From Thiorhodococcus mannitoliphagus (GTDB taxonomy: Bacteria; Pseudomonadota; Gammaproteobacteria; Chromatiales; Chromatiaceae), in the NCBI RefSeq assembly GCF_010915725.1, contig NZ_JAAIJR010000032.1:1-49833 (forward strand): a stretch of 49,833 nt of DNA, in the 5' to 3' direction. The notes beneath the pieces were generated by a model. The model worked only from the letters and a program-made list of their open reading frames with translations. It had not been told where the DNA came from and made no database searches. Below, in pieces: positions 15,805-24,097 of this stretch. The first letter of the stretch is position 1. Each line of letters begins with the position of its first letter. The position numbers and the translations under genes were made by a program.

Positions 15805-16104
15805 ATGTCTGACGAGGTCATTGGCCATTGCTGGAACTGCGGGCAAGCGCTCGGCAAACTGGATTACGGTCGTGAGACCAATTGCATCGGCTGCGGCAAG
15901 TCGACACGCTGCTGTCGTAATTGTCGTCACTACGCGCCTGGGCGACCCAACGCGTGCGTGGAGCCCATGGTCGAGCGGGTGCTCGACAAGACGGCTGCCA
16001 ACTTCTGCGAACTGTTCGAGCCAACCAGCCCGGCCGCGGAACAGGGATCAGGCGCACCCAAGGCGGATTTGCTGCAACAAGCCGCCGAAGACCTCTTCAA
16101 GTAG
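15805..16104 (+). CDS. Small zinc-ribbon protein
   Basis: The 99-residue protein contains CWNCG, CIGCG, CCRNCRHY and a further Cys pair (NACVEP, NFCELF). These are enough for one or two zinc ribbons or knuckles. The C-terminal third is acidic and helical. No named family is recognised, though the pattern resembles short conserved hypothetical proteins of Proteobacteria. The ribosome site GGAG lies at 15794-15797, just outside the family A element, so the promoter must lie within or before that element. The next gene starts 26 bp downstream and may be co-transcribed. Confidence 0.75.
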   Translation: MSDEVIGHCWNCGQALGKLDYGRETNCIGCGKSTRCCRNCRHYAPGRPNACVEPMVERVLDKTAANFCELFEPTSPAAEQGSGAPKADLLQQAAEDLFK

Positions 16105-16130
16105 GTCACTCGTGACGCATCTTTCGGCCA

Positions 16131-16901
16131 ATGAGGCTCAGCCCCATGCCCCTGAGATCTCTCCCCGCCATGCGCAACCTTGGCATGCTGTCCGCTTGGA
16201 TCGGCCTTGTGCTCGCCACCTCTGCCCTGGCCGCGGAGATGAGTGAGGAGCGCAAGCGACTCATTGGTCAAATCCAAGCCGAGGTCCTTGCGACCGCAGG
16301 CGAGCTTGGCTTCGCGCGCCTGAGTCCGGCAGTAGAGGCAGCGCTCCTGAAGGTCGAGCGCCATGCCTTCGTTCCAGCGCCCAGGCGAGACCTCGCCTAT
16401 CTCAATTCGCCCCTGCCAATCGGCAGTGGTCAGACGATCTCGCAGCCATACATCGTGGCCATCATGAGCCAGCTGCTCGGCGTCGGGCCGGGGGACAAGG
16501 TCTTCGAGCTGGGAACGGGGTCCGGTTATCAGGCCGCGATCCTCGCCGCCATGGGCGTCGAGGTCTATACGGTCGAGATCGTCCCTGAGCTTGCCGAGCA
16601 GGCGTCCAAGACGCTGGCTTCGCTAGGCTACGACCGGGTCCATGTGCGCTCCGGCGACGGCTGGCAAGGTTGGCCCGAGGCAGCACCCTTCGACGGCATC
16701 ATCGTCACTGCGGCGGCGCCGCGCATCCCGCAGCCATTGGTCGATCAACTGGCCGCCGACGGCCGTCTCGTCATCCCCATGGGTGCGCCGGACAGGATTC
16801 AGCAGCTTGCGCTCTTCTCCAAGGACGAGCACGGCGCCCTGGTCCGCGAGAATCTGCTGCCGGTCCGCTTCGTGCCCGTAACGGGCGCCATGGGGCAGTG
16901 A
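16131..16901 (+). CDS. pcm: Exported protein-L-isoaspartate O-methyltransferase
   Basis: The 256-residue protein carries the PCMT methyltransferase domain, with the S-adenosylmethionine motif ELGTGSGYQAAIL and family blocks NSPLPIGSGQTISQPYIVA and PFDGIIVTAAAPRIP. It repairs isoaspartyl residues in aged proteins. Unlike the cytosolic E. coli enzyme, it has a signal-peptide-like N-terminus (MLSAWIGLVLATSALAAEM). That points to a periplasmic location, where the methyl donor would normally be absent, so either the segment is a membrane anchor or the protein has another role. Start choice among 16131, 16146 and 16170 is uncertain. Its stop overlaps the tmcA start. Confidence 0.88.
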   Translation: MRLSPMPLRSLPAMRNLGMLSAWIGLVLATSALAAEMSEERKRLIGQIQAEVLATAGELGFARLSPAVEAALLKVERHAFVPAPRRDLAYLNSPLPIGSGQTISQPYIVAIMSQLLGVGPGDKVFELGTGSGYQAAILAAMGVEVYTVEIVPELAEQASKTLASLGYDRVHVRSGDGWQGWPEAAPFDGIIVTAAAPRIPQPLVDQLAADGRLVIPMGAPDRIQQLALFSKDEHGALVRENLLPVRFVPVTGAMGQ

Positions 16902-19282
16902 CGCTAGACGCCGAGGAGCCCCGCCCGGACGGCGGATGGCGGTCCTTGAGGCCGGCCCAGCCACTCGAGGCTCTGAGATGGCGGCTGCGCGAGGCCCAGC
17001 GACAGCACCATCGACTTTGCGTCCTGGTCAGCGGAGCGCAAGACTGGAGCCAGGCGATCGCCCGCGAGCTTCTGGGCGCACTCCCCGAGTTCTGCCCGGT
17101 CTGGCTGACGAATCAGCCAGCCAAGATCGCAGGGACCCTCCCGCTCACGTCTGCCGCCAAGCTGCTGGGATCTGATGTCCAGCTCCTCGTCTATGACGCC
17201 CACAGTGGTTTCGACCCCGACGGACTCGGTGCCGCAAGCGGTGCCATCGTCGGCGGCGGGGTACTGATGCTGCTGACGCCCCCCCTCGAGCGCTGGCCGG
17301 CGCACCCGGATCCAGAGGCCGAACGTATCGCCGTCTGGCCCTATTCGGCGCAGGCGTTGACCGGGCGCTTCATCGCCAGGTTGGTCCGAGTGCTACGCGC
17401 CGATGACGCACTCCTTCATCTCGATCAGAACACTCATATCGATCCGAGCACCCATATCGATCCGAGCACCCATATCGATCCGAGCACCCATATCGATCAG
17501 AGCACCCATATCGATCAGAACACCGCTGACCCGCGCCATCGATGGGAGGACTCAGGCCCATCCCTGCTCAAGTTGCCGAGTCCAGAGCGCCCTGAACCCG
17601 CATCAATCGCCGGCAAGCGGCTGAGCACCCCCTGCACCCCCGATCAAGCGCAGGCGGTTGAGGCCGTGATCAAGACGGCCCGGGGTCGCGCCCGCCGCCC
17701 CCTGGTCATCAAGGCACACCGCGGGCGCGGCAAGAGTGCCGCCCTGGGGATCGCGGCCGGGCGACTGCTGCGCGGAAGCAGCAAGCACATCCTGGTGACA
17801 GCCCCCAGCCGGGCCGCCGTCGACAGCCTCTTCCGCCATGCGCATGCCGTCGTGGACAGCCTGGCCCCGCCCGACGCCGAGAACAGGAAGCGCCTCACCT
17901 TCGTGGCACCTGCGGACGCGGCGCGCGACAGGCCCCAGGCGGACCTCTTGCTGGTCGACGAGGCCGCCGGCATCCCGGCGCCGCTGCTGGAGACCTTGGT
18001 CGAGCACTATGGCCGCATCGTCTTCGCGACCACGGTCCATGGCTACGAGGGCACCGGACGGGGATTCGACCTCCGCTTTCGCCAGCACCTGGAGCGCGTC
18101 ACCCCAGACTGGCGTGCGCTCGAGCTGGATCAGCCCGTCCGCTGGGCCAGAGACGACCCGCTGGAAGCCCTCATCTTTAGGGCGCTGCTGCTCGATGCCT
18201 CTCCCGCGCCAGCGGATCGAGTCGCTGCGACAACGGCGGACGCCTGCGACTGCATCGAACTCGACCGCGACGCCTTGGCCCAAGACGAAGCCATGCTGCG
18301 GCAGGTCTTCGGACTCCTGGTCCTGGCCCACTACCAGACCCGCCCCATGGATCTGCGCATGCTGCTCGACGGTCCCAATGTCCGGATCCTGATCTTGCGG
18401 CATCAGAACCAGGTCGTCGGAACCCTGCTCGCGGCGCTGGAAGGCAGCTTCGCGCAGCCAGAACTCCGCGATGCCATCTTCCGCGGACAACGGCGCCCGC
18501 GCGGTCATCTGCTGCCGCAGACGCTCTCGGCCCATGCCGGACTCGCCGATGCCACGGCCCACAGCTTTCTGCGCGTCATTCGCATCGCCATTCACCCAGC
18601 GGCCCAGGGTCGCGGTCTGGGCCGACGGCTCTTGGCCGCCATCCAACAGCGCGCTGCGGCGGAAGCAATCGATTGCGTGGGCGCGAGCTTCGGCGCAACG
18701 CCAGCGCTGATTCGGTTCTGGCACCGCTGCGGGCACCACCCTGTGCAGATTGGATGCAGCCGCAATGCCGCGAGTGGCGAGCACGCGGTCGTGGCCCTGC
18801 TTGGGACGACGCAAGCAGGCGCCTGCTTGGTGAAGCTGGCTCAGGCACGCCTCGCCTCCAGCCTGACCGCGCTCCTGGCCGGACCGCTGCGTACGCTCGA
18901 CCCCAAACTCGCGGTGGCCATCGCCATACGGCTGCCCTCGCCTGACCGAGACCACCCTGATCGTCCAACCGCGGCCCAGCGCTATGAGCTAAGCTGTTTC
19001 GTTGATGGTCATCGCTCGCTCGAGGCCACGCTGCCGCTGCTCGCGGACCTCACGCGCAGGTATCTCGGTCGCGCCATCGACCAGGGGCATTTGGCGATGG
19101 ATGGCGCCCAGCTCCTCCTTGCCGCGACGCGCCAGCTCCGTCCCCTCGGCGAACTCTCCCAACAGCTCGGTGGGATTGGTCGCAACGCGGTGATGACCCG
19201 TCTGCGCTCGGCGGCCAAGGGTCTCCAAAGCGCCGCCCGAGCAACCGAGCAACCGCTAGACGCGGACGCAGCGACTGTGTAA
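16898..19282 (+). CDS. tmcA: tRNA(Met) cytidine acetyltransferase
   Basis: The 794-residue TmcA makes N4-acetylcytidine at the wobble base of elongator tRNA-Met. Domains in order: an N-terminal region ending near 170; a RecD-like helicase module with Walker A HRGRGKSA near 275 and LLLVDEAAGIP near 350; a GNAT acetyltransferase with IHPAAQGRGLGRRLL near 566-580; and a C-terminal tRNA-binding part. The start is a GTG at 16898 that overlaps the pcm stop (GTGA), giving translational coupling; no ATG fits. Between the N-terminal region and the helicase module lies an in-frame run of five six-residue repeats, absent from typical members. Confidence 0.92.
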   Translation: MTLDAEEPRPDGGWRSLRPAQPLEALRWRLREAQRQHHRLCVLVSGAQDWSQAIARELLGALPEFCPVWLTNQPAKIAGTLPLTSAAKLLGSDVQLLVYDAHSGFDPDGLGAASGAIVGGGVLMLLTPPLERWPAHPDPEAERIAVWPYSAQALTGRFIARLVRVLRADDALLHLDQNTHIDPSTHIDPSTHIDPSTHIDQSTHIDQNTADPRHRWEDSGPSLLKLPSPERPEPASIAGKRLSTPCTPDQAQAVEAVIKTARGRARRPLVIKAHRGRGKSAALGIAAGRLLRGSSKHILVTAPSRAAVDSLFRHAHAVVDSLAPPDAENRKRLTFVAPADAARDRPQADLLLVDEAAGIPAPLLETLVEHYGRIVFATTVHGYEGTGRGFDLRFRQHLERVTPDWRALELDQPVRWARDDPLEALIFRALLLDASPAPADRVAATTADACDCIELDRDALAQDEAMLRQVFGLLVLAHYQTRPMDLRMLLDGPNVRILILRHQNQVVGTLLAALEGSFAQPELRDAIFRGQRRPRGHLLPQTLSAHAGLADATAHSFLRVIRIAIHPAAQGRGLGRRLLAAIQQRAAAEAIDCVGASFGATPALIRFWHRCGHHPVQIGCSRNAASGEHAVVALLGTTQAGACLVKLAQARLASSLTALLAGPLRTLDPKLAVAIAIRLPSPDRDHPDRPTAAQRYELSCFVDGHRSLEATLPLLADLTRRYLGRAIDQGHLAMDGAQLLLAATRQLRPLGELSQQLGGIGRNAVMTRLRSAAKGLQSAARATEQPLDADAATV
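17421..17527 (+). repeat. In-frame 18-bp tandem repeat within tmcA
   Basis: Five units of period 18 (AGCACCCATATCGATCCG) run from about 17432 to 17525 and encode THIDPS/THIDQS. HID occurs at residues 180, 186, 192, 198 and 204. The period is a whole number of codons, so copy-number change would lengthen or shorten the linker without breaking the frame. Confidence 0.92.
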
Positions 19283-19373
19283 AACAAAGGGTGAGGCCAG
19301 GCAACAGCCAACCACGCCTTGGCCCCCGGATTGATCGTTCCACCACACTCTTCGCAGGAAACCGCTCAACCCG

Positions 19374-20054
19374 ATGTCCAGCCAACACGAAACCGCCGCG
19401 CCAGAGCCCTTACTGACCCCCGTCGAGGCCCGCGTGATCGGCTGCCTCATGGAGAAGCAGCGCACGACACCAGATCAGTATCCCTTGACCCTCAACGGCT
19501 TGGTCAGCGCCTGCAATCAGAAGAGCGCGCGGCACCCAGTGATGAACCTTTCGCCAGGCGAGGTTGGACACGCCGTCGGACAGCTGCAGGGCAAGGGCCT
19601 GGTGCATGCCAGTTTTTCGGGAAGGACCGAACGCTACGATCACAAGCTCGTGGGGACCTTCTTCTTGAGCCGTGAGGAGCAAGCCATTCTCTGCGTGCTC
19701 ATGCTGCGCGGCCCCCAGACCCAAGGCGAGCTGAGAACCAACTGCGCCCGCATGGCCGATCTACCCGGCCTCGAGGCGGTCACCAAGACGCTCCAAGCCC
19801 TCATGGACCGGGAGCACAGGCTGGTGATGGAGCTGCCGCGCTCGCCTGGCAAACGCGAGCAGCGATTCGCGCACCTGCTCTGCGGCGCACCGGACCTCAG
19901 CGATCTGGAGGCTCAAGCTCAAGCAGAGGGTGCCGTCTCCAGCAAGCAGGCGAGCCCGCGGATCGAGGCATTGGAGGCAGAAGTCGCCTCCCTGCGCGCC
20001 GAACTCGATCGCCTCTGGGAACTCACCGGGCTCGCGGACCGTCGTCAGCATTGA
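19374..20054 (+). CDS. yceH: YceH family protein (DUF480)
   Basis: The 226-residue protein has the conserved start of the family (LTPVEARVIGCLMEKQRTTP, then YPLTLNGLVSACNQKS) and two winged-helix-like repeats, the second at RGPQTQGELRTNCARM. It ends with a short coiled coil (IEALEAEVASLRAELDRLWE). The biochemical function of the family is not established; the fold suggests nucleic-acid or protein binding. It is transcribed alone, 91 bp after tmcA, with AGGAAA ahead of its ATG. Confidence 0.93.
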   Translation: MSSQHETAAPEPLLTPVEARVIGCLMEKQRTTPDQYPLTLNGLVSACNQKSARHPVMNLSPGEVGHAVGQLQGKGLVHASFSGRTERYDHKLVGTFFLSREEQAILCVLMLRGPQTQGELRTNCARMADLPGLEAVTKTLQALMDREHRLVMELPRSPGKREQRFAHLLCGAPDLSDLEAQAQAEGAVSSKQASPRIEALEAEVASLRAELDRLWELTGLADRRQH

Positions 20055-20322
20055 GGCGCACCAAATGCCAGGCCAAGACGTCGCCCGCAAGTCTTGCGGT
20101 CAATACAATGAACTGCTAGGACGCTCAGACATCACCACATCAGCAAGAGACTGATGGCCGAATGCACGCACGGAGAAAAAGGCCGCGCAAGCAAGAAGCG
20201 CGATCTCCTCAGCCGAGCAGCAACCCCGGCACGCCGTCGCCGTCCTCTGCTGGATGCCACGCCGCCAGGGCGCGGTCGACGCACCAGGACACCTCCCCTC
20301 GCCTGCCTTGAATATATTTGCC

Positions 20323-23300
20323 ATGTCACAGCCTTCCAGCAATCCGATCCGCATCGGCGTCATGCCGCCACTCTCTGGATTAGGAGGACTCTACGGGCCC
20401 GAAATGTCCTGCGCGAGCCAGATCGCTTGCGATGAGATCAATGCCCTGGGCGGCGTCCTCGGCAAGAAACTGGAGCTCATCATCGCGGACGACGGTGGAA
20501 TTCCGGAAACGGCCATCCACACCGCCCAGCGATTGCTCGACCTCGGCTGCGCGGCCCTGGTCGCAAATCTGCCTGCCAATACTCGCGCCGCCGTGGTCAC
20601 CCAGATCACGGAGCCGCGCGAGAGACCCTATCTGAACTGCAGCTTCTACGAGGGTAGCCTCTACGGCCGCTCCTTCTTCTCCTTCGGGGCCCTACCCAAC
20701 CAGCAGATCGAGCGCATGATCGGCCACATGGCGAAGGTCGTCGGCGCCAAGATGTTCTTCGTCGGCAGCGGCCAGGAATGGGAGCGCGTCGCCATGACCA
20801 CGGCGGAGCAGCAACTGAGAGCGCAAGGCGGCGACGTGCTGGGCACGGAATCCGTTGGCACGGAATCCGAGCGGATCGACCAGGTCTTGGCGCGCATCCA
20901 ATGCTCGGGAGCGGATATTCTCCTACCCTTCTTCGAGGGCGAAGCGCAGATCCGCTTTCTCAAACGCATCGCTCAACTAGGCCTCAAGCAGCATCTGTCC
21001 GTGGTCATGTGCAATTTCGACGAGGCCATCGCAGCCATGCTGCCCCCGGAGGTCCGCGAGGGGCTCTACGCCAGCGGCGCCTACTTCATGAGTGTCGAGA
21101 CAGCCGTCAACGCGCGCTTTCTGAGCGCGCTCAAGGCGCTGGATGAGGTGGCAGCCACCTCGTGCGGCGGTAAGGCCGTGGTCACGAGCCACGGTGAAGC
21201 CGCCTATGTCGCCATTCACGCCTTCGCGCAAGCCGCAAAGGCCGCTGAGTCCCTGGACCCGCAGACCTTGGTCCGCTGCTTGGAGCAGGTCCAGATCGCG
21301 GCGCCGCAGGGCAACGTGCGCATGGACACGCTGACGCATCATGCCCATGTCAACAACTATCTGGCGCGCTGCAACTTCGACGGCAGTTTCCAGACGGTCA
21401 AGCACTTCGGCACGCGCCAGCCCGTGATCCCAGAGCGCTACCGCTATTGCCTGCCCTCGCTCGCCGGCATGGAGAGCAGCACGGCCGATAGCCAGACCCC
21501 AGCCGAGCAGGATCTCGCGATCGCGGTTGCCGGCATCGACACCGCGGGCAAGATCGAGTTCTTCAATCCAAGCTTCCAACGGCTCTGGAGGCTCCCAGAA
21601 GACGCGCCCTTGATTGGACTGGCCGTCAAGGATCTTTGGGATGATGAAGCACGCCTCGGGGAGATCCCTGCGACACTAGAGCGCGCCTCCGAATGGCGCG
21701 GAACGCTGACTGCGCGCCGCGCGGACGGCACGCTCAAACGACTGGCCGTGGTCGCCGAACCATTGCGACACATAGGTGGCGAGATCGCCGGATACACCCT
21801 CGCCTGCACCGACACTCGCGCACGCCTACCCCAGCCGGGAGACGCATCTCACCATGTCTTGGCGATGGCAGATGTCGCGATCCTCGCATCGGACGCCGAC
21901 GGCGTCATCATTGAGGCAAACCGGCGCGCTAATCAGCTGTTCGGCTACCAACCAGCGGAACTGATCGGTCTCAGCCTGCATGCCTTGGTGCCCCCTCAAT
22001 ACCGCGAGCAGCACGCGCATCAGGTGAGCGGCTTCATGCGCGGCGCAGTGAGGGAGCGCCCGATGGGGATGCGCAACGAGGTCATGGGGCTGCGCAAGGA
22101 CGGCAGCGCCTTCCCCGCGGAAGTGTCCATCTCCAAGATCCATGTCGGTGGCACATGGGTCTTGGTTGCGACCTTGAACGATATTACCGAGCGCAAGATC
22201 GCCGAGCACGAACTCATCTGGCACGCCTCGCACGATGCCCTCACGGGGTTGCCAAACCGAACGCTAATCTATGAGCAGTTGGCCCGTGCGCTGCTGCGCT
22301 CCAGGCGCCAAAGCCATGGCGTCGCACTGCTCTTCATCGACCTGGATGGCTTCAAGCTCATCAATGACACCCATGGCCATGCCACGGGAGACGATCTGCT
22401 CAAGACGATCGCCTGGAAGCTCTTGGATCAAGTTCGCCCGGGGGACACCGTAGGACGTCTCGGTGGGGACGAGTTCGTCATCCTCTGCGATCTGGTCGAG
22501 TCCCCAAGCGCTCTGACCACCTTGGCCAAGCGGCTCAATGAGATGCTGCGCATGCCCCTGGAGGTGCAAGGGCACCAGCTCTTCGCCACCGCCAGCATCG
22601 GCCTGGCCATGGGGCATGGCACGACACACAGCGCGGACGACCTGCTGCGCAACGCGGATGCGGCCATGTATAAGGCCAAGGAGCACGGCCGTGACGGCTG
22701 GCGTTTCTTCAACGAAGAGATCCAGCACCAAGTGCGTGAGCGCCTGGACATCACCAATGGACTCAGGCACGCCATCCAGCGCAACGAGTTGCAGGTACGC
22801 TTCCAGCCCATCCTGAGCACTGAGAGCGGAGTCATCCGCGGCGCGGAACTCCTGCTGCGTTGGTTCCCTCCGGAAGGCGAAATACCGCCGGCCCGATTCA
22901 TCCCCATCGCCGAGATGACGGGCTCGATCATCCCAATCGGAAAATGGGTCTTCGAACAGGCCTGTGTCGCCGAGGCCGCCTGGCGCGCGCGCTACGCCGA
23001 GCAGGCCCCCTATGTCAGCGTCAATCTGTCTGCGCAGCAGCTCAACGACGAGACCCTGGTTCAGAGCGTGGAGGCAGCCCTCGAAGAGACGGGGGCCGAT
23101 CCCAGCCGCATCCTGCTCGAACTCACCGAGACGTCTTTGATGAGCGACGTGGCCAAGAATCTCGGGGTCCTGCAACAGCTCGCGGATCTTGGCCTGCATG
23201 TCGCCGTGGACGACTTCGGCACCGGCTACTCATCCCTCTCCCAGCTCCTGCGGATGCCGGTCAGCACGCTCAAGATCGACCGCGAGTTCGTGGACGGAAT

Positions 23301-23940
23301 CGAAAAGAGACAAGAGAGCAAGGCCATCGTCTCGGCGGTCAGCAGCATGGCGCGCGCCATGCAGCTCAAGGTCATCGCCGAAGGTGTGGAAAACGAGGAT
23401 CAGTTTCGCTACTTGCGCGATATCGGCTGCGACTACGTCCAGGGCTTTCATTTCTATCGCCCGATGCCGTCCGCGCAGCTCGAGGCGCTGCTCGCGGAAC
23501 AAAGCACAAGCAGATCCGCAGAGGCCGACGATGATCTTTACACCATGCTCTACGTCAGCGTCGCGACCGCGCCCATGAGCGACCAGGCACTCAGCGAATT
23601 GCTACAAAGCTCGCGCTCCAAAAACCGCGATCAGCGCATCACGGGCTTCTTGCTCTATCTCAACGGCTCCTTCATGCAGATCCTCGAAGGTAGTCGCCCG
23701 CAAGTCCAGCAGCTTGCCGAGTCGATCGCCAAGGACCCGCGCCATCATTCGATCCGCACGATCTACGAGGGACCCATCCATCGACGCACCTTCCTCGACT
23801 GGAGCATGGGGTTTCGCAACATGAGCCACCTGAAGCAGGGCTTCGACTTCAAGGCCTGGCACGCCCGTACCCTGAGCTTCGTCGAAATGTCGGAGGACCC
23901 GCAGCTTTGCTACAGCCTCATTGTGGCACTCGCCAGCTAA
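20323..23940 (+). CDS. Ligand-binding / PAS / PAS / GGDEF / EAL / BLUF signalling protein
   Basis: The 1,205-residue cytosolic protein has no signal peptide. Domains: a periplasmic-binding-protein type I domain of the AmiC/amide-urea family (about 8-390); PAS at about 395-495 and 512-625; GGDEF at about 633-793 with intact GGDEF (714-718) and an I-site RPGD (705-708); EAL at about 808-1055 with ELL in place of EAL (Glu842) but DDFGTGYS, LKIDREF and AEGVENE intact; and BLUF at about 1072-1176. The BLUF residues are Tyr1077, Asn1101, Gln1119, Trp1160 and Met1162, with the same spacings as AppA (Y21, N45, Q63, W104, M106). It should make and/or break c-di-GMP in response to a small ligand and blue light. 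The start at 20323 removes a non-homologous upstream extension. Confidence 0.93.
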   Translation: MSQPSSNPIRIGVMPPLSGLGGLYGPEMSCASQIACDEINALGGVLGKKLELIIADDGGIPETAIHTAQRLLDLGCAALVANLPANTRAAVVTQITEPRERPYLNCSFYEGSLYGRSFFSFGALPNQQIERMIGHMAKVVGAKMFFVGSGQEWERVAMTTAEQQLRAQGGDVLGTESVGTESERIDQVLARIQCSGADILLPFFEGEAQIRFLKRIAQLGLKQHLSVVMCNFDEAIAAMLPPEVREGLYASGAYFMSVETAVNARFLSALKALDEVAATSCGGKAVVTSHGEAAYVAIHAFAQAAKAAESLDPQTLVRCLEQVQIAAPQGNVRMDTLTHHAHVNNYLARCNFDGSFQTVKHFGTRQPVIPERYRYCLPSLAGMESSTADSQTPAEQDLAIAVAGIDTAGKIEFFNPSFQRLWRLPEDAPLIGLAVKDLWDDEARLGEIPATLERASEWRGTLTARRADGTLKRLAVVAEPLRHIGGEIAGYTLACTDTRARLPQPGDASHHVLAMADVAILASDADGVIIEANRRANQLFGYQPAELIGLSLHALVPPQYREQHAHQVSGFMRGAVRERPMGMRNEVMGLRKDGSAFPAEVSISKIHVGGTWVLVATLNDITERKIAEHELIWHASHDALTGLPNRTLIYEQLARALLRSRRQSHGVALLFIDLDGFKLINDTHGHATGDDLLKTIAWKLLDQVRPGDTVGRLGGDEFVILCDLVESPSALTTLAKRLNEMLRMPLEVQGHQLFATASIGLAMGHGTTHSADDLLRNADAAMYKAKEHGRDGWRFFNEEIQHQVRERLDITNGLRHAIQRNELQVRFQPILSTESGVIRGAELLLRWFPPEGEIPPARFIPIAEMTGSIIPIGKWVFEQACVAEAAWRARYAEQAPYVSVNLSAQQLNDETLVQSVEAALEETGADPSRILLELTETSLMSDVAKNLGVLQQLADLGLHVAVDDFGTGYSSLSQLLRMPVSTLKIDREFVDGIEKRQESKAIVSAVSSMARAMQLKVIAEGVENEDQFRYLRDIGCDYVQGFHFYRPMPSAQLEALLAEQSTSRSAEADDDLYTMLYVSVATAPMSDQALSELLQSSRSKNRDQRITGFLLYLNGSFMQILEGSRPQVQQLAESIAKDPRHHSIRTIYEGPIHRRTFLDWSMGFRNMSHLKQGFDFKAWHARTLSFVEMSEDPQLCYSLIVALAS

Positions 23941-24097
23941 GGCGATGACCAGGAAGACCGGCTCCAGCCATCCGCTTCTTGGACAGGATGAACAGGATGC
24001 TTCAAGCTCCTGGTGGAGCTCTCCACGAGGTTCCGGACCACGGCAACGCATCGCGGGCAGCGCTGCCCCACAGGCTCATGCAATGTCAGGTCGCCGA

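Noticed and set aside
17603-18955. A 450-codon open frame on the minus strand opposite tmcA
   Set aside because: tmcA motifs are clear on the plus strand; the opposite frame has a biased Arg/Gln/Gly-rich composition and no recognisable family.
23975-24000. TTGGACAGGATGAACAGGATG, a direct double of ACAGGATG downstream of the BLUF gene
   Set aside because: Short and single in this window; similar words are common between genes in many bacteria, so it was not listed as a repeat feature.
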